Of a stretch of 8,195 nucleotides of DNA, positions 1-6,883 are shown piece after piece (the first letter of the stretch is position 1; each line of letters begins with the position of its first letter). Position numbers and translations under genes: made by a program. The stretch comes from Cytophagales bacterium (GTDB taxonomy: Bacteria > Bacteroidota > Bacteroidia > Cytophagales > UBA9547): contig DMUD01000269.1 in NCBI GenBank assembly GCA_003476475.1, forward strand, positions 696 through 8,890, given 5' to 3'. The notes beneath the pieces were generated by a model that saw nothing but the letters and a program-made list of their open reading frames with translations, had not been told where the DNA came from and ran no database searches.

Positions 1-238
1 CAAAAATGGCCAACCGATATTTCATGATGAAAATATCGGGAGTGCCTGGCAGCCGCTTGTCGTGTGTTCTGAATCGCAACCCGTTGTGATACAATGCTTT
101 TCGAAGTCTTATTTCAGGCTTCGTATTTTTTGAGCGAATACTCGCCATATTTTGCGAAGTTTTTTGGGAGGTATAAAACCCATTCTCTTCACAAAATTTG
201 GGGACAAGAATTGGTGCTTCGGAAATTTCGTAAGGCAT
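1..238 (-). CDS. vsr: Vsr-type very-short-patch mismatch endonuclease, N-terminal part (cut by left window edge)
   Basis: Partial gene reading leftwards off the window; 79 codons are visible. Vsr proteins nick DNA 5' of T:G mismatches created when 5-methylcytosine deaminates, and so protect sites methylated by a partner C5-cytosine methyltransferase. The reading shows the family's N-terminal signature: RSKNTKPEIRLRKAL at about residues 35-49, then GLRFR (53-57), LPGTPDIF (63-70) and KYRLAIF (73-79). Asp68 in PGTPD aligns with the catalytic aspartate of E. coli Vsr (LPGRPDF). The HGCFWH-type segment and the C-terminal zinc ligands would lie beyond position 1. The ATG at 238 is preceded by an in-frame TGA at 256-254. 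It gives a leader containing VPKF and NGFYTS before the inner Met31, which I remember as usual in Bacteroidota homologues, so I prefer it to Met31. The gene is divergent from pyrG. No methyltransferase is visible, so whether it belongs to a restriction-modification locus is unknown. Confidence 0.85.
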   Translation of the reverse strand, partial: MPYEISEAPILVPKFCEENGFYTSQKTSQNMASIRSKNTKPEIRLRKALYHNGLRFRTHDKRLPGTPDIFIMKYRLAIF

Positions 239-290
239 GGTACAAATGCTATTTCAAGGTAGACACTTACACACATAAGGCAAACAAATT

Positions 291-321
291 TTTCAAAACC
301 CCACGATTAAAACTACATTTG
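291..321 (+). promoter_or_regulatory. Candidate Bacteroidota-type promoter for pyrG-yidC
   Basis: An exact match to the Bacteroidota -7 element TAnnTTTG lies at 314-321 (TACATTTG). A TTTC at 291-294 is one base away from the TTTG -33 element, with 19 bp between them, which fits the known spacing for this phylum. Transcription would start near 328, leaving a leader of only about 14 bases before the pyrG ATG at 342. That leader has no obvious Shine-Dalgarno and no room for an attenuator. The assignment rests on consensus only. Confidence 0.45.
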
Positions 322-341
322 CGGTTGCATTTTAATCAAGC

Positions 342-1952
342 ATGTCCAACGTCAAATATATATTTGTTACCGGTGGGGTAACTTCTTCCTTGGGCAAAGG
401 AATTATTGCGGCTTCATTGGCCAATTTGTTGCAAGCAAGAGGTTTCTCTGTCACCATTCAAAAATTCGATCCCTACATCAACATCGACCCTGGAACCCTA
501 AATCCGTACGAGCATGGGGAATGCTATGTGACGGAAGACGGTGCGGAAACAGACTTAGACTTGGGTCATTACGAGCGTTTTTTGAATACACCCACTTCAC
601 AAAGCAATAACATTACTACTGGCCGCATTTACAACAATGTGATTACCAAAGAACGCCAAGGAGCATTTTTGGGCAAAACGGTGCAAGTGGTTCCACATAT
701 AACAGATGAAATAAAACGCAACTTTTACCAACTTGGCGAAACGGGCAAGTACGATATCGTGATAACCGAAATTGGAGGTTGCGTGGGCGACATAGAATCA
801 CTTCCTTTTATAGAAGCAGTTCGACAAGCGGTGTGGGAACTTGGCCACAACTCGGCTTTGGTCATACATCTTACTTTGGTTCCCTATCTGAAATCGGCAG
901 GTGAATTGAAAACTAAGCCTACACAACATTCCGTTCGCGATCTTTCGCAAGAAGGGGTTTTGCCCGATATTTTGGTTTGTCGCACCGAACATCCCTTGCC
1001 ACCCGAACTCAGGAAAAAAATTGCATTATTCTGTAATGTGCAAATCAATTCGGTTATAGAAGCGATGGACGCGGAAACCATTTACGACGTGCCGCTCCTT
1101 ATGAAGCGTGAAAAATTGGACGAGCGGGTTATGTCTAAACTTAAACTTACTCCCAATGCCAAAATTGATCTTGAACCTTGGAAAGCCTTTTTAGGCAAAC
1201 TCAAAAATCCTACTTCCGAAGTGAAGATAGGACTAGTGGGTAAATATGTGGAATTGAAAGATGCCTACAAGTCTATTGTAGAATCTTTTGTACATGCTGG
1301 CGCCATGAACGAATGCAAGGTCAAAATTAGTTGGACTAAAGCTGAAGATTTGGCCGATGGCGATTTGGATTTATTGAAAGGGCTGGACGGTATTTTGGTT
1401 GCGCCAGGTTTTGGAGAAAGAGGTTTTGAAGGGAAAATAAATGCCATAAGATATGCCAGAGAAAACAAAATTCCTTTCTTTGGTATTTGCTTGGGTATGC
1501 AATGTGCGGTGGTTGAATTTGCAAGAAATGTTTTGCAATTGAAAGAAGCAACTTCTATCGAAATGAATCCCAACACCTCCGAACCTGTCATTAACATGAT
1601 GGAAGACCAGAAGAGAATAACGCAAATGGGTGGCACCATGCGCTTGGGAGCCTATCCTTGCCATATCAAAAAAGGGACAAAAGCCTTTTCGGTATATGGC
1701 AAAACCGAAATTTCGGAACGCCACCGTCACCGATTCGAGTTCAACAACGATTATTTGAAACGCTATGAAAGTGCGGGCATGATAGCTTCAGGTATTAATC
1801 CGGCCAGTGGCTTGGTTGAAATCATGGAACTGAAAGACCACCCTTTCTTTATAGGGACACAATATCACCCTGAACTGAAAAGTACGGTTTTGAATCCGCA
1901 CCCGCTATTCGTGAAATTTGTAAAAGCGGCCATCGAATATTCTAAAGTATAG
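342..1952 (+). CDS. pyrG: CTP synthase (glutamine-hydrolysing)
   Basis: Makes CTP from UTP, ATP and glutamine in the cytoplasm, the last step of de novo pyrimidine nucleotide synthesis. The 536-residue product is full length for the family. The N-terminal amidoligase domain (about 1-270) has the P-loop GGVTSSLGKG at 11-20, the KFDPYINIDPGT segment (41-52), AETDLDLGHYERF (68-80) with the magnesium-binding Asp71, and TEIGGCVGDIES (142-153) with Glu143. The C-terminal class I glutamine amidotransferase domain (about 295-536) has PGFGERGFEGK, the nucleophile Cys383 in GICLGMQ, and the His509/Glu511 pair in QYHPE. All catalytic residues I can check are present. The ATG at 342 gives the usual start just before KYIFVTGG. 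It is followed after 27 bp by yidC on the same strand, so the two are probably co-transcribed, and a promoter candidate lies just upstream. Confidence 0.98.
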   Translation: MSNVKYIFVTGGVTSSLGKGIIAASLANLLQARGFSVTIQKFDPYINIDPGTLNPYEHGECYVTEDGAETDLDLGHYERFLNTPTSQSNNITTGRIYNNVITKERQGAFLGKTVQVVPHITDEIKRNFYQLGETGKYDIVITEIGGCVGDIESLPFIEAVRQAVWELGHNSALVIHLTLVPYLKSAGELKTKPTQHSVRDLSQEGVLPDILVCRTEHPLPPELRKKIALFCNVQINSVIEAMDAETIYDVPLLMKREKLDERVMSKLKLTPNAKIDLEPWKAFLGKLKNPTSEVKIGLVGKYVELKDAYKSIVESFVHAGAMNECKVKISWTKAEDLADGDLDLLKGLDGILVAPGFGERGFEGKINAIRYARENKIPFFGICLGMQCAVVEFARNVLQLKEATSIEMNPNTSEPVINMMEDQKRITQMGGTMRLGAYPCHIKKGTKAFSVYGKTEISERHRHRFEFNNDYLKRYESAGMIASGINPASGLVEIMELKDHPFFIGTQYHPELKSTVLNPHPLFVKFVKAAIEYSKV

Positions 1953-1979
1953 TTTTTTCCTCATTATTCCCTTTATAAA

Positions 1980-3767
1980 ATGGATCGTAATTCCACCATC
2001 GGCTTAGTTCTAATTTCTGTTTTGCTTTTTGCTTATTTTGCATTCTTTGCGCCCGAACCACAACAAACAGAGCAAAAAACGGCAACAACTACTGCCCAAA
2101 CCGACGTTGTAAAACCACAAGAAAAAGCACCGGTTGCATTGCCCGATTCTGTATTGCAACAGCAATTGGGAAGTTTAGCTCCTTTGGCCAATGGCCAGGA
2201 AAAAGAATATGTGTTGGAAAACAAAGACCTAAAAATCACTTTTTCAACCAAAGGCGGAAAAGTGAAGACGGTTTTAGCAAAAAATTACCAAACCTATCGC
2301 CACGAACCTGTCTATTTGGTAGACGAAAATGCAACACAACTTTCATTCGAATTGCCGTTTTTGAAGGGGAAATCTGATTTGTACAGTTTTTATTTCAACA
2401 ATGCGACAACCGAAGTCAAAGGCGATACCACCCATCTAAAATTTCTGGCGCAATTGGCTCCCAACCAGTATATAGAACAAGTATATTCTTTGGGGAAAGA
2501 TGGTTTTACATTAGGGTATGATATTCGTTTTCAAGGTATAACTGAATTGAATTACAGTCAGTTGGCTACCATTTCGTGGAAACAAAAATTGCGCAATTTT
2601 GAAAAAGATGCCGAGCAAAATCGTCTTTCGAGCAATGTAAACTATTACACTACAGCCGGTGATTTTGAAAAGCTTAGCGAAACCAGCAAAGATCTCCAAA
2701 ACGAAAAGGTATCGGCTCAAGTGAAATGGGTTGCTTTGAAACAAAAATTTTTCAACACAGCTCTAATTTCACGCGGTGCTTTACAAAATGTGGAAATCGC
2801 CAGTTCGGTCGATATGAACGACACGGAATTCGTGAAATATGTTTCAGCTAAAATGGAAGCACCCGTTTCAAACAGTAGTTACCAATTTTACTTCGGCCCC
2901 AACCAATACCAAATATGCAAGCAGGTGGGCGAAGGTTTTCAGGAAAATGTGTATTTGGGTTGGCCTGTGCTCAACAATTTGAATCGTTTTGTGACGGTGC
3001 CCATCTTCAATTTTTTAGAAAGATTTTTTAGCAATTACGGTATCATCATTTTCTTGCTTGTGCTCATCATCAAGCTTGCTATGTTCCCACTTTCGTACAA
3101 GTCGTACTTGTCAATGGCTAAAATCAGGGTTTTGAAACCCGAATTGGATGAAATAAAGTCTAAGCATGGCGATGACATGCAAAAGACACAGGCCGAACAA
3201 ATGAAATTGTACCAGTCGGTAGGCGTGAATCCAATCGCGGGTTGTGTGCCTGTTTTGTTGACAATGCCCATATTGCTTGCCATATTCAATTTTTTTCCCA
3301 ATTCAATCGAACTCAGGCAACAAGCGTTTCTTTGGGCCGACGACCTTTCGACCTATGATGTAATCGCCTCTATTCCATTTACCATTCCTTTTTATGGCGA
3401 CCACGTGAGTTTGTTCACCATTCTTATGACTATTTCTACCCTTGTGTACACTTGGTACAACAACCAAATGTCTTCTGCTACCATGCAAGGACCCATGATA
3501 GCCATGTCATACATAATGCCTATAGTGTTCATGTTTGTGCTAAACTCCTTACCTGCCGGACTTAGTTATTATTATTTTATTTCCAACGTCATTACCATTG
3601 GCCAGCAAATGATTATCAAAAACTTTGTGGATGAAGGTCAGATACGCGTGCAGCTGGAAAAAAACAAAGCCAAAATAGCTTCCGAACCTTCCAAACAAAA
3701 TCGTTTCATGAAGCGCCTTGAAGAGGCAATGAAGCAACAAGAGGAGTTGAAAAAGAAGAAAAAGTAA
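1980..3767 (+). CDS. yidC: Membrane protein insertase YidC (Oxa1/Alb3 family)
   Basis: Inner-membrane insertase that places membrane proteins into the bilayer, alone or with SecYEG. The 595-residue product has the Gram-negative layout. A first membrane segment lies at about residues 7-25, followed by a Gln/Thr-rich linker and a large periplasmic beta domain (about 70-340). The conserved core follows, with membrane segments at about 353-372, 417-439, 474-494 and 504-543. Between the first two core segments lies the charged cytoplasmic hairpin. Arg383 (in AKIRVLKPE) corresponds to the groove arginine known to be important in this family. Family signatures VNPIAGCVPVLLTMPI, SIELRQQAFLWADDLS and LPAGLSYYYF are clear. 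The protein ends in a strongly basic tail with five lysines, which could help ribosome contact (inference). It lies 27 bp after pyrG, and its stop is only 7 bp from the end of the convergent argB. Confidence 0.97.
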   Translation: MDRNSTIGLVLISVLLFAYFAFFAPEPQQTEQKTATTTAQTDVVKPQEKAPVALPDSVLQQQLGSLAPLANGQEKEYVLENKDLKITFSTKGGKVKTVLAKNYQTYRHEPVYLVDENATQLSFELPFLKGKSDLYSFYFNNATTEVKGDTTHLKFLAQLAPNQYIEQVYSLGKDGFTLGYDIRFQGITELNYSQLATISWKQKLRNFEKDAEQNRLSSNVNYYTTAGDFEKLSETSKDLQNEKVSAQVKWVALKQKFFNTALISRGALQNVEIASSVDMNDTEFVKYVSAKMEAPVSNSSYQFYFGPNQYQICKQVGEGFQENVYLGWPVLNNLNRFVTVPIFNFLERFFSNYGIIIFLLVLIIKLAMFPLSYKSYLSMAKIRVLKPELDEIKSKHGDDMQKTQAEQMKLYQSVGVNPIAGCVPVLLTMPILLAIFNFFPNSIELRQQAFLWADDLSTYDVIASIPFTIPFYGDHVSLFTILMTISTLVYTWYNNQMSSATMQGPMIAMSYIMPIVFMFVLNSLPAGLSYYYFISNVITIGQQMIIKNFVDEGQIRVQLEKNKAKIASEPSKQNRFMKRLEEAMKQQEELKKKKK

Positions 3768-3774
3768 CTAAGGA

Positions 3775-4563
3775 TTACTTACTGAGTACTGTACCTGCTT
3801 TACTATTTTGTGCCACCTTTAGCACATCTTCCGAGTGGCATATCACTACCTTTTCAACGCCGTTTTCAATCGCATCAAAAGAATTGTCCAATTTAGGAAT
3901 CATGCCTTTTGAAATGATGCCTTCATTTTTCAATTGTTGGTAGTGCTTAAAATCCATTTTCGCTATTACTGAGTTTTTGTCTTCAAAATCGGACAAAACG
4001 CCTTGCAGTTCAAAACAATACAACAAAGAAACTTTATATATTTTAGCCATTGCCTTGGCTAAAGTAGTCGCTACGGTATCGGCGTTGATGTTCAGCATAT
4101 TGCCTTTTCCGTCGTGCGAAAGGGGAGCCATTACAGGAATAAATCCTCCTGCGATAAAATGTCCTAATACCGTTTCATCTACATTTTCCACATCGCCTAC
4201 AAAACCGTAGTCAACCTTTTTCACAGGCCGTTTGTTGCACAAAATGCTGTTGCCATCTGCGCCACTCAATCCTATCGCATTGGTGTTTAAAGCCTGAAGT
4301 TTTGCGACGATATTTTTATTGATCAACCCGCCATATACCATCGTAACAACATCCAAAGTAGGTTTGTCGGTCACTCTTCGCCCTTCGACCATGACAGTTT
4401 CTAAGCCCAGCTTTGCGCCAATTTCAGTCGCAATTTTACCACCGCCATGCACCAATATTTTTTTATGTTTTATCTGAGAAAAATCGCTTAGGAAACGATC
4501 TAACGCAGCGGCATCGTCTATTACATTTCCTCCTATTTTTACGACAATCAGCTCTTCTTTCAT
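3775..4563 (-). CDS. argB: Acetylglutamate kinase (possibly N-succinylglutamate kinase)
   Basis: Amino-acid kinase family enzyme that phosphorylates the side-chain carboxylate of an N-acylated glutamate, the second step of arginine synthesis. The 262-residue product has Lys9 in VVKIGGN, the glycine loop HGGGK (39-43), GRRVTD (61-66), NINADTVA (158-165) with Asp162, and GMIPKLDN (220-227) with Lys224, so the catalytic set is complete. It begins directly at the first beta strand and lacks the N-terminal helix that makes some homologues arginine-sensitive hexamers, so it is probably an arginine-insensitive dimer (inference). Some Bacteroidota build arginine through N-succinyl intermediates, and the sequence alone does not tell me which acyl group is used. 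The start at 4563 is 3 bp behind the proS stop, which implies co-transcription and perhaps coupled translation. No other arg gene is in the window. Confidence 0.95.
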   Translation of the reverse strand: MKEELIVVKIGGNVIDDAAALDRFLSDFSQIKHKKILVHGGGKIATEIGAKLGLETVMVEGRRVTDKPTLDVVTMVYGGLINKNIVAKLQALNTNAIGLSGADGNSILCNKRPVKKVDYGFVGDVENVDETVLGHFIAGGFIPVMAPLSHDGKGNMLNINADTVATTLAKAMAKIYKVSLLYCFELQGVLSDFEDKNSVIAKMDFKHYQQLKNEGIISKGMIPKLDNSFDAIENGVEKVVICHSEDVLKVAQNSKAGTVLSK

Positions 4564-4566
4564 TTT

Positions 4567-6033
4567 TCAATAAGCTACCGCAAATAAAACCCTTCTGTTG
4601 GAAGGTTTGCCTGAATAAATGCATTTTCCCTCTTCATTTGCCGCATCCAAAGGAATGCAACGGATGGTGGCTTTTGTTTCTTGTTTTATTTTTTCTTCGG
4701 TTTCGGGGGTTCCATCCCAGTGAGCAAGTGCAAAACCGCCGTTGTTCATCACTTTTTTGAACTCTTCATACGCATTTACTTCGTGCGTATTTTGCTTTTG
4801 GAAATCCAATGCCTTTTGGTATATGTTTTGCTGAATTTCATCCAATAGGCTTGGTATTTTTTCTGTCAACAGCGAACTGTCAACCGTAAATTTCTCTCTA
4901 GTATCTCTTCGAGCAATTTCGGCTGTACCGTTTTGCAAGTCGCGAGGGCCAATGGCAACACGAACAGGAATTCCTTTCAGTTCATATTCGGCAAATTTGT
5001 AACCTGGCGTGTATTTGTCGCTATTGTCATATTTTACAGAAATGCCTTTTGCCCTTAGCTCTTTTACCCATTCGGCAGCTAGTTCGCTAATGGCGGCCAG
5101 TTCTTCTTCTTTTTTGAAAATGGGGACTATTACGACTTGGATGGGAGCCAGTTTTGGGGGTAAAACCAAACCTTGGTCGTCGGAATGTGCCATAATCAAT
5201 GCGCCCATCAATCTGGTGCTCACGCCCCACGAAGTGCCCCACACAAATTCTAGACCGCCCTCTTTTTTGGCAAATTTTACGTCGAATGCTTTCGCAAAAT
5301 TTTGACCTAAAAAATGCGAAGTGCCTGCTTGCAACGCTTTGCCGTCTTGCATCATGGCTTCAATACAATAGGTTTCTTCGGCACCTGCAAAGCGTTCATT
5401 GGCAGTTTTCACTCCTTTTACCACCGGAATAGCCAAAATGTTTTGGGCAAATTCAGCATATACATTCAACATTTGCTCTGTTTCTTCTATGGCTTCTTGT
5501 TTGGTAGCATGGGCGGTGTGGCCTTCTTGCCAAAGAAATTCCGTAGTGCGTAAAAACAGACGTGTACGCATTTCCCAACGCACTACATTGGCCCACTGGT
5601 TTACCAGCAATGGCAAGTCTCGGTACGACTGAATCCAATTTTTGTAGGTACTCCAAATCACGGTTTCTGACGTGGGGCGCACAATTAGTTCCTCCTCCAA
5701 TTTTGCGCTTGGGTCTACCACCACGCCGCTGCCGTCTTCGGCGTTCTTCAGCCGGTAGTGTGTGACCACAGCACATTCTTTTGCAAAACCTTCTACATGT
5801 TGGGCCTCTTTGCTTAAAAAAGATTTGGGTATGAAGAGGGGGAAATAGGCGTTGGTATGGCCAGTTTCCTTGAAACGCTTGTCAAGTTCGGCCTGCATTT
5901 TTTCCCATATCGTGTAGCCGTAGGGTTTTATGACCATACAACCTCGTATAGGCGAGTTTTCCGCCAAATCGGCTTGTTTTACTAAATCATTGTACCAAGA
6001 CGAATAATCTTCAGAGCGTTTAGGAAGTGCCAT
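4567..6033 (-). CDS. proS: Prolyl-tRNA synthetase, archaeal/eukaryotic type
   Basis: Class II aminoacyl-tRNA synthetase that charges tRNA-Pro with proline. The 488-residue product is the short form: it lacks the inserted editing domain of the roughly 570-residue E. coli type. Class II motif 1 lies around 59-72, the substrate loop RPTSET at 119-124, motif 2 around 146-167 (RWEMRTRLFLRTTEF), and motif 3 around 270-295 with Arg274 in GVSTRLMGALIM. An anticodon-binding domain follows (about 297-400). The C-terminal extra domain typical of this type ends in a terminal tyrosine (FAVAY), which in the Thermus enzyme reaches into the active site. Of the zinc-binding cysteines of the archaeal/Thermus forms, only Cys459 and Cys471 are evident; the first pair is replaced by HWDG (438-441) and TE. 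The start at 6033 gives the usual N-terminus just before a segment reading SEDYSSWYNDLV. The gene lies 51 bp after rpe and 3 bp before argB. Confidence 0.97.
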   Translation of the reverse strand: MALPKRSEDYSSWYNDLVKQADLAENSPIRGCMVIKPYGYTIWEKMQAELDKRFKETGHTNAYFPLFIPKSFLSKEAQHVEGFAKECAVVTHYRLKNAEDGSGVVVDPSAKLEEELIVRPTSETVIWSTYKNWIQSYRDLPLLVNQWANVVRWEMRTRLFLRTTEFLWQEGHTAHATKQEAIEETEQMLNVYAEFAQNILAIPVVKGVKTANERFAGAEETYCIEAMMQDGKALQAGTSHFLGQNFAKAFDVKFAKKEGGLEFVWGTSWGVSTRLMGALIMAHSDDQGLVLPPKLAPIQVVIVPIFKKEEELAAISELAAEWVKELRAKGISVKYDNSDKYTPGYKFAEYELKGIPVRVAIGPRDLQNGTAEIARRDTREKFTVDSSLLTEKIPSLLDEIQQNIYQKALDFQKQNTHEVNAYEEFKKVMNNGGFALAHWDGTPETEEKIKQETKATIRCIPLDAANEEGKCIYSGKPSNRRVLFAVAY

Positions 6034-6084
6034 TTATCTAGTAGGGTAGTGGGTATTGAATTTTGAGGAAGTATATAGTGAGGG

Positions 6085-6741
6085 TTACTTCACGTTTCGT
6101 AAATCTTCGATGGTTTGAAGAGGGTTGTCCGAACTGAACACAAAATGACCTGCGACTAGCAAATCGGCTCCTGCAGCAGCTAAAATGGCAGCGTTTTCCA
6201 TATTGACACCCCCGTCTATCTGAATGATGGTATTGGCATTTTGTGTGCGAATAAGGGTGTGAAGTCGATTTATTTTTGTGTAGGTGAGGGGAATAAATTT
6301 TTGCCCTCCAAAACCTGGATTAACCGACATGATATTGACCACGTCAATTTCTTTGATGATGTCGTTCAGCACATCCACACTGGTATGTGGGTTGATAGCC
6401 ACTCCTGCCAGGCAACCCCTTTTTTTGATATGGTCAATAGCACGATGCAAATGCGTGCAGGCTTCAAAGTGAATGGATAGAATCTTGGCACCTAGATCCA
6501 AAAATTCGTCTAGATAACGTTCTGGCTTTTCTATCATCAAATGAATGTCGGCAGGCTTCTTCGAAATTTTTTGAATAGCTTTTATCACAGGCATGCCATA
6601 GGAAATGTTAGGGACAAAAAGTCCGTCCATTACATCCAAATGAATATAATCGGCCTTACTTTCATTTAGCATCTCCACCTCTTTTTCCAAATTCAGAAAA
6701 TCAGAAGCTAAAAGCGAAGGCGAAACCATTACGTTGCTCAT
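6085..6741 (-). CDS. rpe: Ribulose-phosphate 3-epimerase
   Basis: Interconverts D-ribulose 5-phosphate and D-xylulose 5-phosphate in the pentose phosphate pathway, in the cytoplasm. The 218-residue product covers the whole TIM barrel: SPSLLASDF (7-15), HLDVMDG (34-40), DIHLMI (65-70), MSVNPGFGGQKF (138-149) and IDGGVN (175-180). Metal ligands expected for the family are present as His34, Asp36, His67 and Asp176. In the C-terminal phosphate-binding loop VAGHFVF, His199 takes the place of the more common Ser. I chose the ATG at 6741, five residues before the first strand. An in-frame ATG at 6786 would add 15 residues (MAPINLFPIFKKNFT) that do not belong to the fold and look like translated leader. 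The gene heads the minus-strand set rpe-proS-argB and has a possible -7 element about 70 bp upstream. Confidence 0.96.
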   Translation of the reverse strand: MSNVMVSPSLLASDFLNLEKEVEMLNESKADYIHLDVMDGLFVPNISYGMPVIKAIQKISKKPADIHLMIEKPERYLDEFLDLGAKILSIHFEACTHLHRAIDHIKKRGCLAGVAINPHTSVDVLNDIIKEIDVVNIMSVNPGFGGQKFIPLTYTKINRLHTLIRTQNANTIIQIDGGVNMENAAILAAAGADLLVAGHFVFSSDNPLQTIEDLRNVK

Positions 6742-6808
6742 TGTGAAATTTTTCTTAAAAATAGGAAATAAGTTTATTGGAGCCACAGAACTATATTCAT
6801 GACCATAC

Positions 6809-6816
6809 CAAAACTA
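6809..6816 (-). promoter_or_regulatory. Candidate -7 promoter element for rpe-proS-argB
   Basis: Read on the minus strand this is TAGTTTTG, an exact TAnnTTTG match. Transcription would start near 6802, leaving a leader of about 60 bases before the rpe ATG at 6741. No TTTG is found at the expected -33 distance, so the call is weak and rests on the -7 element and its position alone. Confidence 0.3.
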
Positions 6817-6883
6817 CCATTATATTTCGCTGTTCTTTACTTTATAAACCTTTATTTAGAAATTGCTCATGAATATAAAGCAC

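Noticed and set aside
2..133. Plus-strand frame open from the left edge to a TGA at 131-133, which could be the end of an upstream gene
   Set aside because: It is the antisense of the Vsr-like gene; the minus-strand reading shows conserved family motifs and this one shows none.
239..270. Promoter for the Vsr-like gene on the minus strand
   Set aside because: The nearest match is TA-N3-TTTG, one base too long, and no -33 element stands at a suitable distance.
94..381. Open frame of 95 codons on the plus strand overlapping the pyrG start
   Set aside because: It overlaps the Vsr-like gene on the other strand, the promoter candidate and the first codons of pyrG, and its translation has no recognisable domain.
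3762..3780. Inverted repeat AAGTAA / TTACTT as a bidirectional terminator
   Set aside because: Only six pairs, mostly A-T, with no T run on the side needed for either strand.
5453..5776. Long alternative frames inside proS on both strands
   Set aside because: They lie wholly within a well-conserved gene and their translations are low-complexity or lack any domain; they are by-products of proS codon use.
6742..6786. Upstream start for rpe at 6786
   Set aside because: The extra 15 residues are not part of the epimerase fold, and the DNA looks like an A/T-rich leader.
6863..6883. TTG at 6863 or ATG at 6869 as start of the lipoprotein
   Set aside because: The ATG at 6884 gives a compact and typical signal peptide. 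The ATG at 6869 remains possible; a TTG start is not needed.
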